Below are positions 29,977-43,380 of a stretch of 64,000 bases of DNA, piece by piece. Made by a program: the position numbers and the translations under genes. The number at the start of each line of letters is the position of its first letter. Within the stretch, counting starts at the first letter, position 1. The stretch lies in contig OX439035.1 of assembly GCA_949317995.1 (NCBI GenBank), positions 2,966,181-3,030,180 on the forward strand, read 5' to 3'. Origin of the DNA: Acholoe squamosa. Its lineage: Eukaryota; Annelida; Polychaeta; Phyllodocida; Polynoidae. A model generated the notes under the pieces. That model searched no databases and had not been told where the DNA came from. It saw only the letters and a list, made by a program, of their open reading frames with translations.

Positions 29977-30225
29977 TGTAGGGGCCAGCTCTGGCTGTAA
30001 GTCCATGGCGGTAGGCCATCTGCCCCGTTCCGGTTGCACCAGCCCTCAGGGGGTGGTCAGCTGGTATAAGCTGCCCCCCTTGTGTATTATACCGATCCAG
30101 ATGTAGGTGGAAGGTAGAGAATGTCAGACGGGGAAGTAGCTCAGCGGTAGAGCTTCCGCCTGCAGGTTGGAGGGTCCCGGGTTCGATTCCCGGTTTCTCC
30201 AAGACGTTTTCCCCCGACCTCTACA
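29977..30225 (+). repeat. Small element right LTR
   Basis: 249 bp, near identical to 29236-29484. The purine tract GGGAGGAG lies immediately before it. Confidence 0.8.
30130..30201 (+). tRNA. tRNA-like gene in right LTR
   Basis: Same 72-nt sequence as 29389-29460, with intact A and B boxes. Confidence 0.75.
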
Positions 30226-30826
30226 CTATACTTATTTTTGGTGATTTGTTTAAACTAGAGACATTGAAACAAAGGGTAGAATCTCAAGAATTTGTTTCTT
30301 TTGAATCCCTTCTTTCAAATTTATTCCAAAATATCAGAATACGATTCTTGTTGGATGTGAATGGGAAAAAACATGTTCCTATTCGCTAAAAAGACCCTCA
30401 TCAGATTGGAATATCTCAGAAAAGATGCAAGATGATTAGCAACCAATGTTCCACCCATTTTTCACCCCTTTGTTATGAAACTTCTTCTCCATCAACTAGG
30501 CAACTTTTAGACGCTTTTGAGAGCTTGATTATTAGAATCTCAACAAAAAATGGCTCCAGATGATGACTTCAAGGTTAGTTGCCAAACATTTAAGTGTAAT
30601 CTGCACATGCGGCTATTTAAAAAAAAGAAAAATGAAAAGGTATGCATTTTCATTCCAGGACTATACTGGAAACTTTAACCATAATTAAGTACCATAGTCC
30701 TCATGTATAAGACGCAGCTAACACACCTGATTTACATCATCTGCCTCCCATACGTGAGGTGCTTTCTATATGTGAGGGGCGTTCTGTACACACAGATTTA
30801 CTGTAATATAAATGAAGCCAACTGAC

Positions 30827-30940
30827 CCTGACATTGGTCTCCTGAAAATCCATTGGGACATGTGCAGTTATACATATTGACCTCATCCATGCAGGTTCCT
30901 CCATTTTCACAAGGGCTTGAGGCACACTCATCAATATTCG
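30827..30940 (-). CDS. EGF exon 4 (type B)
   Basis: A-N-I-D-E-C start, [19 protein letters not shown]. First exon right of the small LTR element. Confidence 0.85.
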
Positions 30941-31677
30941 CTGTAAGAAGCAATTACAGAAAGTATTCACTATTTATGATGTAATGCAAAAGATTGGGGT
31001 TTCTCCATCTCTACATCGGCCTTGTTTTTAACATACTCGAACTCTAATAGAAAAATAACAACCCTGAGGAGATTTAATTCTATACTGATTATTGATTTGT
31101 TTAAACTAGAGACATTGAAACAAAGGGTAGAATCTCAAGAATTTGTTTCTTTTGAATCCCTTCTTTCAAATTTATTCCAACATATCAGAATACGATTCTT
31201 GTTGGATGTGAATGGGAAAAAACATGTTCCTATTCGCTAAAAAGAGCCTCATCAGATTGGAATATCTCAGAAAAGATGCAAGATGATTAGCAACCAATGT
31301 TCCACCCATTTTTCACCCCTTTGTTATGAAACTTCTTCTCCATCAACTATGCAACTTTTAGACCCTTTTGAGAGCTTGATTATTAGAATCTCAACAAAAA
31401 ATGGCTCCAGATGATGACTTCAAGGTTAGTTGCCAAACATTTAAGTGTAATCTGCACATGCGGCTATTTAAAAAAAAGAAAAATGAAAAGGTATGCATTT
31501 TCATTCCAGGACTATACTGGAAACTTTAACCATAATTAAGTACCATAGTCCTCATGTATAAGACGCAGCTAACACACCTGATTTACATCATCTGCCTCCC
31601 ATACGTGAGGTGCTTTCTATATGTGAGGGGCGTTCTGTACACACAGATTTACTGTAATATAAATGAAGCCAACTGAC

Positions 31678-31791
31678 CCTGACATTGGTCTCCTGAAAAT
31701 CCATTGGGACATGTGCAGTTATACATATTGACCTCATCCATGCAGGTTCCTCCATTTTCACAAGGGCTTGAGGCACACTCATCAATATTCG
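31678..31791 (-). CDS. EGF exon 5 (type B)
   Basis: Same predicted peptide as exon 4, 851 bp away. Confidence 0.85.
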
Positions 31792-32527
31792 CTGTAAGAA
31801 GCAATTACAGAAAGTATTCACTATTTATGATGTAATGCAAAAGATTGGGGTTTCTCCATCTCTACATCGGCCTTGTTTTTAACATACTCAAACTCTAATA
31901 GAAAAATAACAACCCTGAGGAGATTTAATTCTATACTGATTATTGATTTGTTTAAACTAGAGACATTGAAACAAAGGGTAGAATCTCAAGAATTTGTTTC
32001 TTTTGAATCCCTTCTTTCAAATTTATTCCAATATATCAGAATACGATTCTTGTTGGATGTGAATGGGAAAAAACATGTTCCTATTCGCTAAAAAGAGCCT
32101 CATCAGATTGGAATATCTCAGAAAAGATGCAAGATGATTAGCAACCAATGTTCCACCCATTTTTCACCCCTTTGTTATGAAACTTCTTCTCCATCAACTA
32201 GGCAACTTTTAGACGCTTTTGAGAGCTTGATTATTAGAATCTCAACAAAAAATGGCTCCAGATGATGACTTCAAGGTTAGTTGCCAAACATTAAGTGTAA
32301 TCTGCACATGCGGCTATTTAAAAAAAAGAAAAATGAAAAGGTATGCATTTTCATTCCAGGACTATACTGGAAACTTTAACCATAATTAAGTACCATAGTC
32401 CTCATGTATAAGACGCAGCTAACACACCTGATTTACATCATCTGCCTCCCATACGTGAGGTGCTTTCTATATGTGAGGGGCGTTCTGTACACACAGATTT
32501 ACTGTAATATAAATGAAGCCAACTGAC

Positions 32528-32641
32528 CCTGACATTGGTCTCCTGAAAATCCATTGGGACATGTGCAGTTATACATATTGACCTCATCCATGCAGGTTCC
32601 TCCATTTTCACAAGGGCTTGAGGCACACTCATCAATATTCG
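32528..32641 (-). CDS. EGF exon 6 (type B)
   Basis: Same peptide as exons 4 and 5. Its intron has a one-base deletion in the CAAACATTTAAG block (near 32290). Confidence 0.85.
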
Positions 32642-33368
32642 CTGTAAGAAGCAATTACAGAAAGTATTCACTATTTATGATGTAATGCAAAAGATTGGGG
32701 TTTCTCCATCTCTACATCGGCCTTGTTTTTAACATACTCGAACTCTAATAGAAAAATAACAACCCTGAGGAGATTTAATTCTATACTGATTATTGATTTG
32801 TTTAAACTAGAGACATTGAAACAAAGGGTAGAATCTCAAGAATTTGTTTCTTTTGAATCCCTTCTTTCAAATTTATTCCAACATATCAGAATACGATTCT
32901 TGTTGGATGTGAATGGGAAAAAACATGTTCCTATTCGCTAAAAAGAGCCTCATCAGATTGGAATATCTCAGAAAAGATGCAAGATGATTAGCAACCAATG
33001 TTCCACCCATTTTTCACCCCTTTGTTATGAAACTTCTTCTGCAACTTGTAGACGCTATTGAGAGCTTGATTATTAGAATCCCAACAAAAAATGGCTCCAG
33101 ATGATGACTTCAAGGTTAGTTGCCAAATATTTAAGTGTAATCAGCACATGCGGCTATTTATAAGAAAAAGAAATGAAAAACTTTCCATTTTCATTCCAGG
33201 ACTATACTGGAAACTTTAACCACAGTTTAAGTAGCATGGTCCTCATGTATAAGACGCAGTTAACACACCTGATTTACATCATCTGCGTCCCATATGTGAG
33301 ATGCATTATATATGTGAGGGGGGTTCTGTACACACAGATTTACTGTAATATAAATGAAGCCAACTGAC

Positions 33369-33482
33369 CCTGACATTGGTCTCCTGAAAATCCATCGGGA
33401 CATGTGCAGTTATACATAGTGACGCCATCCATGCAAGTTCCTCCATTTCCACATGGGCTTGAGGCACACTCATCAATATCCT
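33369..33482 (-). CDS. EGF exon 7 (type C)
   Basis: E-D-I-D-E-C start, [25 protein letters not shown]. Confidence 0.85.
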
Positions 33483-34232
33483 CTGTAATAAGCAAATACA
33501 GAAAGTATTTACTATTTATGATGTAATGCAAAAGATTGGGTTTTCTCCATCTCCACATCGGCCTTGTTTTTAACATTCTCCAACTCTAATGAAGCTAGAA
33601 GAATAACACCCCTGAGGAGATTTAATTCTATACTGATTTTTAGTGATTTGTTTAAACTAGAGACATTGAAACAAAGGGTAGAATCTCAAGAATTTGTTTC
33701 TTTTGAATCCCTTCTTTCAAATTTATTCCAAAATATCAGAATACGATTCTTGTTGGATGTGAATGGGAAAAAACATGTTCCTATTCGCTAAAAAGAGCCT
33801 CATCAGATTGGAATATCTCAGAAAAGATGCAAGATGATTAGCAACCAATGTTCCACCCATTTTTCACCCCTTTGTTATGAAACTTCTTCTCCATCAACTA
33901 GGCAACTTTTAGACGCTATTGAGAGCTTGATTATTAGAATCTCAACAAAAAATGGCTCCAGATGATGACTTCAAGATTAGTTGCCAAACATTTAAGGGTT
34001 ATCATCACATGCGGCTATGTAAAAAAATAAAAATAGATAAAAAAGTATGCATTTTCATTCCAGGACTATACTGGAAACTTTAACCACAATTTAAGTACCA
34101 GAGTCCCCATGTATAAAACACAGCTAACACACCTGATTTACATCATCTGCGCCCCATATGTGAGGTGCATTCTATATGTGAGGGGGGTTGTGTACACACA
34201 GATTTACTGTAATATAAATTAAGCTCACTGAC

Positions 34233-34346
34233 CCTGACATTGGTCTCCTGGAAATCCCATGGGACATGTGCAGCTATACATATTGGAGCCATCTATGCAG
34301 GTTCCTCCATTTTCACAAGGGCTTGAGGCACACTCATCAATATTCG
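34233..34346 (-). CDS. EGF exon 8 (type D)
   Basis: A-N-I-D-E-C start, [18 protein letters not shown] solo LTR lies in the intron to its right. Confidence 0.85.
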
Positions 34347-34494
34347 CTGTAATAAGCAATTACAGAAATTATTCACTATTTATGATGTAATGCAAAAGAT
34401 TTGTTTTCTCCATCTCCACATCAGCCTTGTCTTTAACATTCTCCAACTCTAATAAAGCTAGAAGAATAACACACATGAGGAGATTTAATTTTAT

Positions 34495-34743
34495 TGTAGG
34501 GGCCAGCTCTGGCTGTAAGTCCATGGCGGTAGGCCATCTGCCCCGTTCCGGTTGCACCAGCCCTCAGGGGCTGGTCAGCTGGTATAAGCTGCCCCCCTTG
34601 TGTATTATACCGATCCAGATGTAGGTGGAAGGTAGAGAATGTCAGACGGGGAAGTAGCTCAGCGGTAGAGCTTCCGCCTGCAGGTTGCAGGGTCCCGGGT
34701 TCGATTCCCGGTTTCTCCAAGACGTTTTCCGCCGACCTCTACA
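34495..34743 (+). mobile_element. Solo LTR of the small element, copy 1
   Basis: 249 bp at the same intron position as 29236-30225, with flanks TTAT and CTAT, so it derives from the same insertion by LTR-LTR recombination. The tRNA-like gene is at 34648-34719, with a G-to-C change in the anticodon stem (TTGCA). Confidence 0.8.
34648..34719 (+). tRNA. tRNA-like gene in solo LTR copy 1
   Basis: A and B boxes intact. The anticodon stem is weakened by the TTGCA variant, so it is probably not a functional tRNA. Confidence 0.55.
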
Positions 34744-35344
34744 CTATACTTATTTTTGGTGATTTGTTTAAACTAGAGACATTGAAACAAAGGGTAGAAT
34801 CTCAAGAACTTGTTTCTTTTGAATCCCTTCTTTCAAATTTATTCCAATATATCAGAATACGATTCTTGTTGGATGTGAATGGGAAAAAACATGTTCCTAT
34901 TCGCTAAAAAGAGCCTCATCAGATTGGAATATCTCAGAAAAGATGCAAGATGATTAGCAACCAATGTTCCACCCATTTTTCACCCCTTTGTTATGAAACT
35001 TCTTCTCCATCAACTATGCAACTTTTAGACGCTTTTGAGAGCTTGATTATTAGAATCTCAACAAAAAATGGCTCCAGATGATGACTTCAAGGTTAGTTGC
35101 CAAACATTTAAGTGTAATCTGCACATGCGGCTATTTAAAAAAAAGAAAAATGAAAAGGTATGCATTTTCATTCCAGGACTATACTGGAAACTTTAACCAT
35201 AATTAAGTACCATAGTCCTCATGTATAAGACGCAGCTAACACACCTGATTTACATCATCTGCCTCCCATACGTGAGGTGCTTTCTATATGTGAGGGGCGT
35301 TCTGTACACACAGATTTACTGTAATATAAATGAAGCCAACTGAC

Positions 35345-35458
35345 CCTGACATTGGTCTCCTGAAAATCCATTGGGACATGTGCAGTTATACATATTGACC
35401 TCATCCATGCAGGTTCCTCCATTTTCACAAGGGCTTGAGGCACACTCATCAATATTCG
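35345..35458 (-). CDS. EGF exon 9 (type B)
   Basis: Type B peptide. Starts the short four-exon group 9-12 (3668 bp to exon 13). Confidence 0.85.
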
Positions 35459-36195
35459 CTGTAAGAAGCAATTACAGAAAGTATTCACTATTTATGATGT
35501 AATGCAAAAGATTGGGGTTTCTCCATCTCTACATCGGCCTTGTTTTTAACATACTCAAACTCTAATAGAAAAATAACAACCCTGAGGAGATTTAATTCTA
35601 TACTGATTATTGATTTGTTTAAACTAGAGACATTGAAACAAAGGGTAGAATCTCAAGAATTTGTTTCTTTTGAATCCCTTCTTTCAAATTTATTCCAATA
35701 TATCAGAATACGATTCTTGTTGGATGTGAATGGGAAAAAACATGTTCCTATTCGCTAAAAAGAGCCTCATCAGATTGGAATATCTCAGAAAAGATGCAAG
35801 ATGATTAGCAACCAATGTTCCACCCATTTTTCACCCCTTTGTTATGAAACTTCTTCTCCATCAACTAGGCAACTTTTAGACGCTTTTGAGAGCTTGATTA
35901 TTAGAATCTCAACAAAAAATGGCTCCAGATGATGACTTCAAGGTTAGTTGCCAAACATTTAAGTGTAATTTGCACATGCGGCTATTTAAAAAAAAGAAAA
36001 ATGAAAAGGTATGCATTTTCATTCCAGGACTATACTGGAAACTTTAACCATAATTAAGTACCATAGTCCTCATGTATAAGACGCAGCTAACACACCTGAT
36101 TTACATCATCTGCCTCCCATACGTGAGGTGCTTTCTATATGTGAGGGGCGTTCTGTACACACAGATTTACTGTAATATAAATGAAGCCAACTGAC

Positions 36196-36309
36196 CCTGA
36201 CATTGGTCTCCTGAAAATCCATTGGGACATGTGCAGTTATACATATTGACCTCATCCATGCAGGTTCCTCCATTTTCACAAGGGCTTGAGGCACACTCAT
36301 CAATATTCG
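36196..36309 (-). CDS. EGF exon 10 (type B)
   Basis: Type B peptide, [10 protein letters not shown] intact. Confidence 0.85.
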
Positions 36310-37036
36310 CTGTAAGAAGCAATTACAGAAAGTATTCACTATTTATGATGTAATGCAAAAGATTGGGGTTTCTCCATCTCTACATCGGCCTTGTTTTTAA
36401 CATACTCGAACTCTAATAGAAAAATAACAACCCTGAGGAGATTTAATTCTATACTGATTATTGATTTGTTTAAACTAGAGACATTGAAACAAAGGGTAGA
36501 ATCTCAAGAATTTGTTTCTTTTGAATCCCTTCTTTCAAATTTATTCCAATATATCAGAATACGATTCTTGTTGGTTGTGAATGGGAAAAAACATGTTCCT
36601 ATTCGCTAAAAAGAGCCTCATCAGATTGGAATATCTCAGAAAAGATGCAAGATGATTAGCAACCAATGTTCCACCCATTTTTCACCCCTTTGTTATGAAA
36701 CTTCTTCTGCAACTTGTAGACGCTATTGAGAGCTTGATTATTAGAATCCCAACAAAAAATGGCTCCAGATGATGACTTCAAGGTTAGTTGCCAAATATTT
36801 AAGTGTAATCAGCACATGCGGCTATTTATAAGAAAAAGAAATGAAAAACTTTCCATTTTCATTCCAGGACTATACTGGAAACTTTAACCACAGTTTAAGT
36901 AGCATGGTCCTCATGTATAAGACGCAGTTAACACACCTGATTTACATCATCTGCGTCCCATATGTGAGATGCATTATATATGTGAGGGGGGTTCTGTACA
37001 CACAGATTTACTGTAATATAAATGAAGCCAACTGAC

Positions 37037-37150
37037 CCTGACATTGGTCTCCTGAAAATCCATCGGGACATGTGCAGTTATACATAGTGACGCCATCCAT
37101 GCAAGTTCCTCCATTTCCACATGGGCTTGAGGCACACTCATCAATATCCT
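37037..37150 (-). CDS. EGF exon 11 (type C)
   Basis: Type C peptide with MDGVTMYNC. Confidence 0.85.
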
Positions 37151-37900
37151 CTGTAATAAGCAAATACAGAAAGTATTTACTATTTATGATGTAATGCAAA
37201 AGATTGGGTTTTCTCCATCTCCACATCGGCCTTGTTTTTAACATTCTCCAACTCTAATGAAGCTAGAAGAATAACACCCCTGAGGAGATTTAATTCTATA
37301 CTGATTTTTAGTGATTTGTTTAAACTAGAGACATTGAAACAAAGGGTAGAATCTCAAGAATTTGTTTCTTTTGAATCCCTTCTTTCAAATTTATTCCAAA
37401 ATATCAGAATACGATTCTTGTTGGATGTGAATGGGAAAAAACATGTTCCTATTCGCTAAAAAGAGCCTCATCAGATTGGAATATCTCAGAAAAGATGCAA
37501 GATGATTAGCAACCAATGTTCCACCCATTTTTCACCCCTTTGTTATGAAACTTCTTCTCCATCAACTAGGCAACTTTTAGACGCTATTGAGAGCTTGATT
37601 ATTAGAATCTCAACAAAAAATGGCTCCAGATGATGACTTCAAGATTAGTTGCCAAACATTTAAGGGTTATCATCACATGCGGCTATGTAAAAAAATAAAA
37701 ATAGATAAAAAAGTATGCATTTTCATTCCAGGACTATACTGGAAACTTTAACCACAATTTAAGTACCAGAGTCCCCATGTATAAAACACAGCTAACACAC
37801 CTGATTTACATCATCTGCGCCCCATATGTGAGGTGCATTCTATATGTGAGGGGGGTTGTGTACACACAGATTTACTGTAATATAAATTAAGCTCACTGAC

Positions 37901-38014
37901 CCTGACATTGGTCTCCTGGAAATCTTATGGGACATGTGCAGCTATACATATTGGAGCCATCTATGCAGGTTCCTCCATTTTCACAAGGGCTTGAGGCACA
38001 CTCATCAATATTCG
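37901..38014 (-). CDS. EGF exon 12 (type D, Gly to Arg)
   Basis: Type D with CPIRFPG: the structurally conserved Gly after C5 is Arg. All six Cys are kept. Confidence 0.82.
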
Positions 38015-38162
38015 CTGTAATAAGCAATTACAGAAATTATTCACTATTTATGATGTAATGCAAAAGATTTGTTTTCTCCATCTCCACATCAGCCTTGTCT
38101 TTAACATTCTCCAACTCTAATAAAGCTAGAAGAATAACACACATGAGGAGATTTAATTTTAT

Positions 38163-38411
38163 TGTAGGGGCCAGCTCTGGCTGTAAGTCCATGGCGGTAG
38201 GCCATCTGCCCCGTTCCGGTTGCACCAGCCCTCAGGGGCTGGTCAGCTGGTATAAGCTGCCCCCCTTGTGTATTATACCGATCCAGATGTAGGTGGAAGG
38301 TAGAGAATGTCAGACGGGGAAGTAGCTCAGCGGTAGAGCTTCCGCCTGCAGGTTGCAGGGTCCCGGGTTCGATTCCCGGTTTCTCCAAGACGTTTTCCGC
38401 CGACCTCTACA
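38163..38411 (+). mobile_element. Solo LTR of the small element, copy 2
   Basis: 249 bp, same site and flanks as copy 1. Confidence 0.8.
38316..38387 (+). tRNA. tRNA-like gene in solo LTR copy 2
   Basis: Same as in copy 1, with the TTGCA anticodon-stem variant. Confidence 0.55.
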
Positions 38412-39012
38412 CTATACTTATTTTTGGTGATTTGTTTAAACTAGAGACATTGAAACAAAGGGTAGAATCTCAAGAACTTGTTTCTTTTGAATCCCTTCTT
38501 TCAAATTTATTCCAATATATCAGAATACGATTCTTGTTGGATGTGAATGGGAAAAAACATGTTCCTATTCGCTAAAAAGAGCCTCATCAGATTGGAATAT
38601 CTCAGAAAAGATGCAAGATGATTAGCAACCAATGTTCCACCCATTTTTCACCCCTTTGTTATGAAACTTCTTCTCCATCAACTATGCAACTTTTAGACGC
38701 TTTTGAGAGCTTGATTATTAGAATCTCAACAAAAAATGGCTCCAGATGATGACTTCAAGGTTAGTTGCCAAACATTTAAGTGTAATCTGCACATGCGGCT
38801 ATTTAAAAAAAAGAAAAATGAAAAGGTATGCATTTTCATTCCAGGACTATACTGGAAACTTTAACCATAATTAAGTACCATAGTCCTCATGTATAAGACG
38901 CAGCTAACACACCTGATTTACATCATCTGCCTCCCATACGTGAGGTGCTTTCTATATGTGAGGGGCGTTCTGTACACACAGATTTACTGTAATATAAATG
39001 AAGCCAACTGAC

Positions 39013-39126
39013 CCTGACATTGGTCTCCTGAAAATCCATTGGGACATGTGCAGTTATACATATTGACCTCATCCATGCAGGTTCCTCCATTTTCACAAGG
39101 GCTTGAGGCACACTCATCAATATTCG
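39013..39126 (-). CDS. EGF exon 13 (type B)
   Basis: Type B peptide; first exon of higher-order copy 1. Confidence 0.85.
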
Positions 39127-39863
39127 CTGTAAGAAGCAATTACAGAAAGTATTCACTATTTATGATGTAATGCAAAAGATTGGGGTTTCTCCATCTCTAC
39201 ATCGGCCTTGTTTTTAACATACTCAAACTCTAATAGAAAAATAACAACCCTGAGGAGATTTAATTCTATACTGATTATTGATTTGTTTAAACTAGAGACA
39301 TTGAAACAAAGGGTAGAATCTCAAGAATTTGTTTCTTTTGAATCCCTTCTTTCAAATTTATTCCAATATATCAGAATACGATTCTTGTTGGATGTGAATG
39401 GGAAAAAACATGTTCCTATTCGCTAAAAAGAGCCTCATCAGATTGGAATATCTCAGAAAAGATGCAAGATGATTAGCAACCAATGTTCCACCCATTTTTC
39501 ACCCCTTTGTTATGAAACTTCTTCTCCATCAACTAGGCAACTTTTAGACGCTTTTGAGAGCTTGATTATTAGAATCTCAACAAAAAATGGCTCCAGATGA
39601 TGACTTCAAGGTTAGTTGCCAAACATTTAAGTGTAATTTGCACATGCGGCTATTTAAAAAAAAGAAAAATGAAAAGGTATGCATTTTCATTCCAGGACTA
39701 TACTGGAAACTTTAACCATAATTAAGTACCATAGTCCTCATGTATAAGACGCAGCTAACACACCTGATTTACATCATCTGCCTCCCATACGTGAGGTGCT
39801 TTCTATATGTGAGGGGCGTTCTGTACACACAGATTTACTGTAATATAAATGAAGCCAACTGAC

Positions 39864-39977
39864 CCTGACATTGGTCTCCTGAAAATCCATTGGGACATGT
39901 GCAGTTATACATATTGACCTCATCCATGCAGGTTCCTCCATTTTCGCAAGGGCTTGAGGCACACTCATCAATATTCG
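39864..39977 (-). CDS. EGF exon 14 (type B)
   Basis: Type B peptide with a silent TGT to TGC change at the second Cys, also seen in exon 22. Confidence 0.85.
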
Positions 39978-40704
39978 CTGTAAGAAGCAATTACAGAAAG
40001 TATTCACTATTTATGATGTAATGCAAAAGATTGGGGTTTCTCCATCTCTACATCGGCCTTGTTTTTAACATACTCGAACTCTAATAGAAAAATAACAACC
40101 CTGAGGAGATTTAATTCTATACTGATTATTGATTTGTTTAAACTAGAGACATTGAAACAAAGGGTAGAATCTCAAGAATTTGTTTCTTTTGAATCCCTTC
40201 TTTCAAATTTATTCCAATATATCAGAATACGATTCTTGTTGGTTGTGAATGGGAAAAAACATGTTCCTATTCGCTAAAAAGAGCCTCATCAGATTGGAAT
40301 ATCTCAGAAAAGATGCAAGATGATTAGCAACCAATGTTCCACCCATTTTTCACCCCTTTGTTATGAAACTTCTTCTGCAACTTGTAGACGCTATTGAGAG
40401 CTTGATTATTAGAATCCCAACAAAAAATGGCTCCAGATGATGACTTCAAGGTTAGTTGCCAAATATTTAAGTGTAATCAGCACATGTGGCTATTTATAAG
40501 AAAAAGAAATGAAAAACTTTCCATTTTCATTCCAGGACTATACTGGAAACTTTAACCACAGTTTAAGTAGCATGGTCCTCATGTATAAGAGGCAGTTAAC
40601 ACACCTGATTTACATCATCTGCGTCCCATATGTGAGATGCATTATATATGTGAGGGGGGTTCTGTACACACAGATTTACTGTAATATAAATGAAGCCAAC
40701 TGAC

Positions 40705-40818
40705 CCTGACATTGGTCTCCTGAAAATCCATCGGGACATGTGCAGTTAAACATAGTGACGCCATCCATGCAAGTTCCTCCATTTCCACATGGGCTTGAGG
40801 CACACTCATCAATATCCT
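40705..40818 (-). CDS. EGF exon 15 (type C-F)
   Basis: Type C with MFNC in place of MYNC; Phe still fits the hydroxylation consensus. Confidence 0.85.
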
Positions 40819-41564
40819 CTGTAATAAGCAAATACAGAAAGTATTTACTATTTATGATGTAATGCAAAAGATTGGGTTTTCTCCATCTCCACATCGGCCT
40901 TGTTTTTAAAATTCTCCAACTCTAATAAAGCTAGAAGAATAACACCCCTGAGGAGATTTAATTCTATACTGATTTTTAGTGATTTGTTTAAACTAGAGAC
41001 ATTGAAACAAAGGGTAGAATCTCAAGAATTTGTTTCTTTTGAATCCCTTCTTTCAAATTTATTCCAATATATCAGAATACGATTCTTGTTGGATGTGAAT
41101 GGGAAAAAACATGTTCCTATTCGCTAAAAAGAGCCTCATCAGATTGGAATATCTCAGAAAAGATGCAAGATGATTAGCAACCAATGTTCCACCCATTTTT
41201 CACCCCTTTGTTATGAAACTTCTTCTCCATCAACTAGGCAACTTTTAGACGCTTTTGAGAGCTTGATTATTAGAATCTCAACAAAAAATGGCTCCAGATG
41301 ATGACTTCAAGGTTAGTTGCCAAACATTTAAGTGTAATCTGCACATGCGGCTATTTAAAAAAAAGAAAAATGAAAAGGTATGCATTTTCATTCCAGGACT
41401 ATACTGGAAACTTTAACCATAATTAAGTACCATAGTCCTCATGTATAAGACGCAGCTAACACACCTGATTTACATCATCTGCCTCCCATACGTGAGGTGC
41501 TTTCTATATGTGAGGGGCGTTCTGTACACACAGATTTACTGTAATATAAATGAAGCCAACTGAC

Positions 41565-41678
41565 CCTGACATTGGTGTCCTGAAAATCCATTGGGACATG
41601 TGCAGTTATACATATTGACCTCATCCATGCAGGTTCCTCCATTTTCACAAGGGCTTGAGGCACACTCATCAATATTCG
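41565..41678 (-). CDS. EGF exon 16 (type B')
   Basis: Type B with SGHQC in place of SGDQC. Confidence 0.85.
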
Positions 41679-42405
41679 CTGTAAGAAGCAATTACAGAAA
41701 GTATTCACTATTTATGATGTAATGCAAAAGATTGGGGTTTCTCCATCTCTACATCGGCCTTGTTTTTAACATACTCGAACTCTAATAGAAAAATAACAAC
41801 CCTGAGGAGATTTAATTCTATACTGATTATTGATTTGTTTAAACTAGAGACATTGAAACAAAGGGTAGAATCTCAAGAATTTGTTTCTTTTGAATCCCTT
41901 CTTTCAAATTTATTCCAACATATCAGAATACGATTCTTGTTGGATGTGAATGGGAAAAAACATGTTCCTATTCGCTAAAAAGAGCCTCATCAGATTGGAA
42001 TATCTCAGAAAAGATGCAAGATGATTAGCAACCAATGTTCCACCCATTTTTCACCCCTTTGTTATGAAACTTCTTCTGCAACTTGTAGACGCTATTGAGA
42101 GCTTGATTATTAGAATCCCAACAAAAAATGGCTCCAGATGATGACTTCAAGGTTAGTTGCCAAATATTTAAGTGTAATCAGCACATGTGGCTATTTATAA
42201 GAAAAAGAAATGAAAAACTTTCCATTTTCATTCCAGGACTATACTGGAAACTTTAACCACAGTTTAAGTAGCATGGTCCTCATGTATAAGACGCAGTTAA
42301 CACACCTGATTTACATCATCTGCGTCCCATATGTGAGATGCATTATATATGTGAGGGGGGTTCTGTACACACAGATTTACTGTAATATAAATGAAGCCAA
42401 CTGAC

Positions 42406-42519
42406 CCTGACATTGGTCTCCTGAAAATCCATCGGGACATGTGCAGTTATACATAGTGACGCCATCCATGCAAGTTCCTCCATTTCCACATGGGCTTGAG
42501 GCACACTCATCAATATCCT
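42406..42519 (-). CDS. EGF exon 17 (type C)
   Basis: Type C peptide, no change. Confidence 0.85.
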
Positions 42520-43266
42520 CTGTAATAAGCAAATACAGAAAGTATTTACTATTTATGATGTAATGCAAAAGATTGGGTTTTCTCCATCTCCACATTGGCC
42601 TTGTTTTTAACATTCTCCAACTCTAATGAAGCTAGAAGAATAACACCCCTGAGGAGATTTAATTCTATACTGATTTTTAGTGATTTGTTTAAACTAGAGA
42701 CATTGAAACAAAGGGTAGAATCTCAAGAATTTGTTTCTTTTGAATCCCTTCTTTCAAATTTATTCCAAAATATCAGAATACGATTCTTGTTGGATGTGAA
42801 TGGGAAAAAACATGTTCCTATTCGCTAAAAAGAGCCTCATCAGATTGGAATATCTCAGAAAAGATGCAAGATGATTAGCAACCAATGTTCCACCCATTTT
42901 TCACCCCTTTGTTATGAAACTTCTTCTCCATCAACTAGGCAACTTTTAGACGCTTTTGAGAGCTTGATTATTAGAATCTCAACAAAAAATGGCTCCAGAT
43001 GATGACTTCAAGGTTAGTTGCCAAACATTTAAGTGTAATCTGCACATGCGGCTATTTAAAAAAAAAGAAAAATGAAAAGGTATGCATTTTCATTCCAGGA
43101 CTATACTGGAAACTTTAACCATAATTAAGTACCATAGTCCTCATGTATAAGACGCAGCTAACACACCTGATTTACATTATCTGCCTCCCATACGTGAGGT
43201 GCTTTCTATATGTGAGGGGCGTTCTGTACACACAGATTTACTGTAATATAAATGAAGCCAACTGAC

Positions 43267-43380
43267 CCTGACATTGGTGTCCTGAAAATCCATTGGGACA
43301 TGTGCAGTTATACATATTGACCTCATCCATGCAGGTTCCTCCATTTTCACAAGGGCTTGAGGCACACTCATCAATATTCG
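43267..43380 (-). CDS. EGF exon 18 (type B')
   Basis: SGHQC variant. The intron to its left has an extra A in the A-run near 43060. Confidence 0.85.

Larger units (their letters stand above)
29236..30225 (+). mobile_element. Small non-coding LTR element (TRIM-like) with tRNA-like genes in its LTRs
   Basis: Two 249-bp repeats with TGTAGGGG...CTCTACA ends (29236-29484 and 29977-30225) flank 492 bp of non-coding DNA. A CTAT target duplication is visible (left flank ends CTAT, right flank starts CTAT; the empty site in other introns has one CTAT). A PBS starts 1 nt after the left LTR and a GGGAGGAG purine tract precedes the right LTR. The internal part also contains the first about 130 bp of a related LTR (29691-29820), so the insertion may be a recombined pair of elements. 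Confidence 0.78.
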
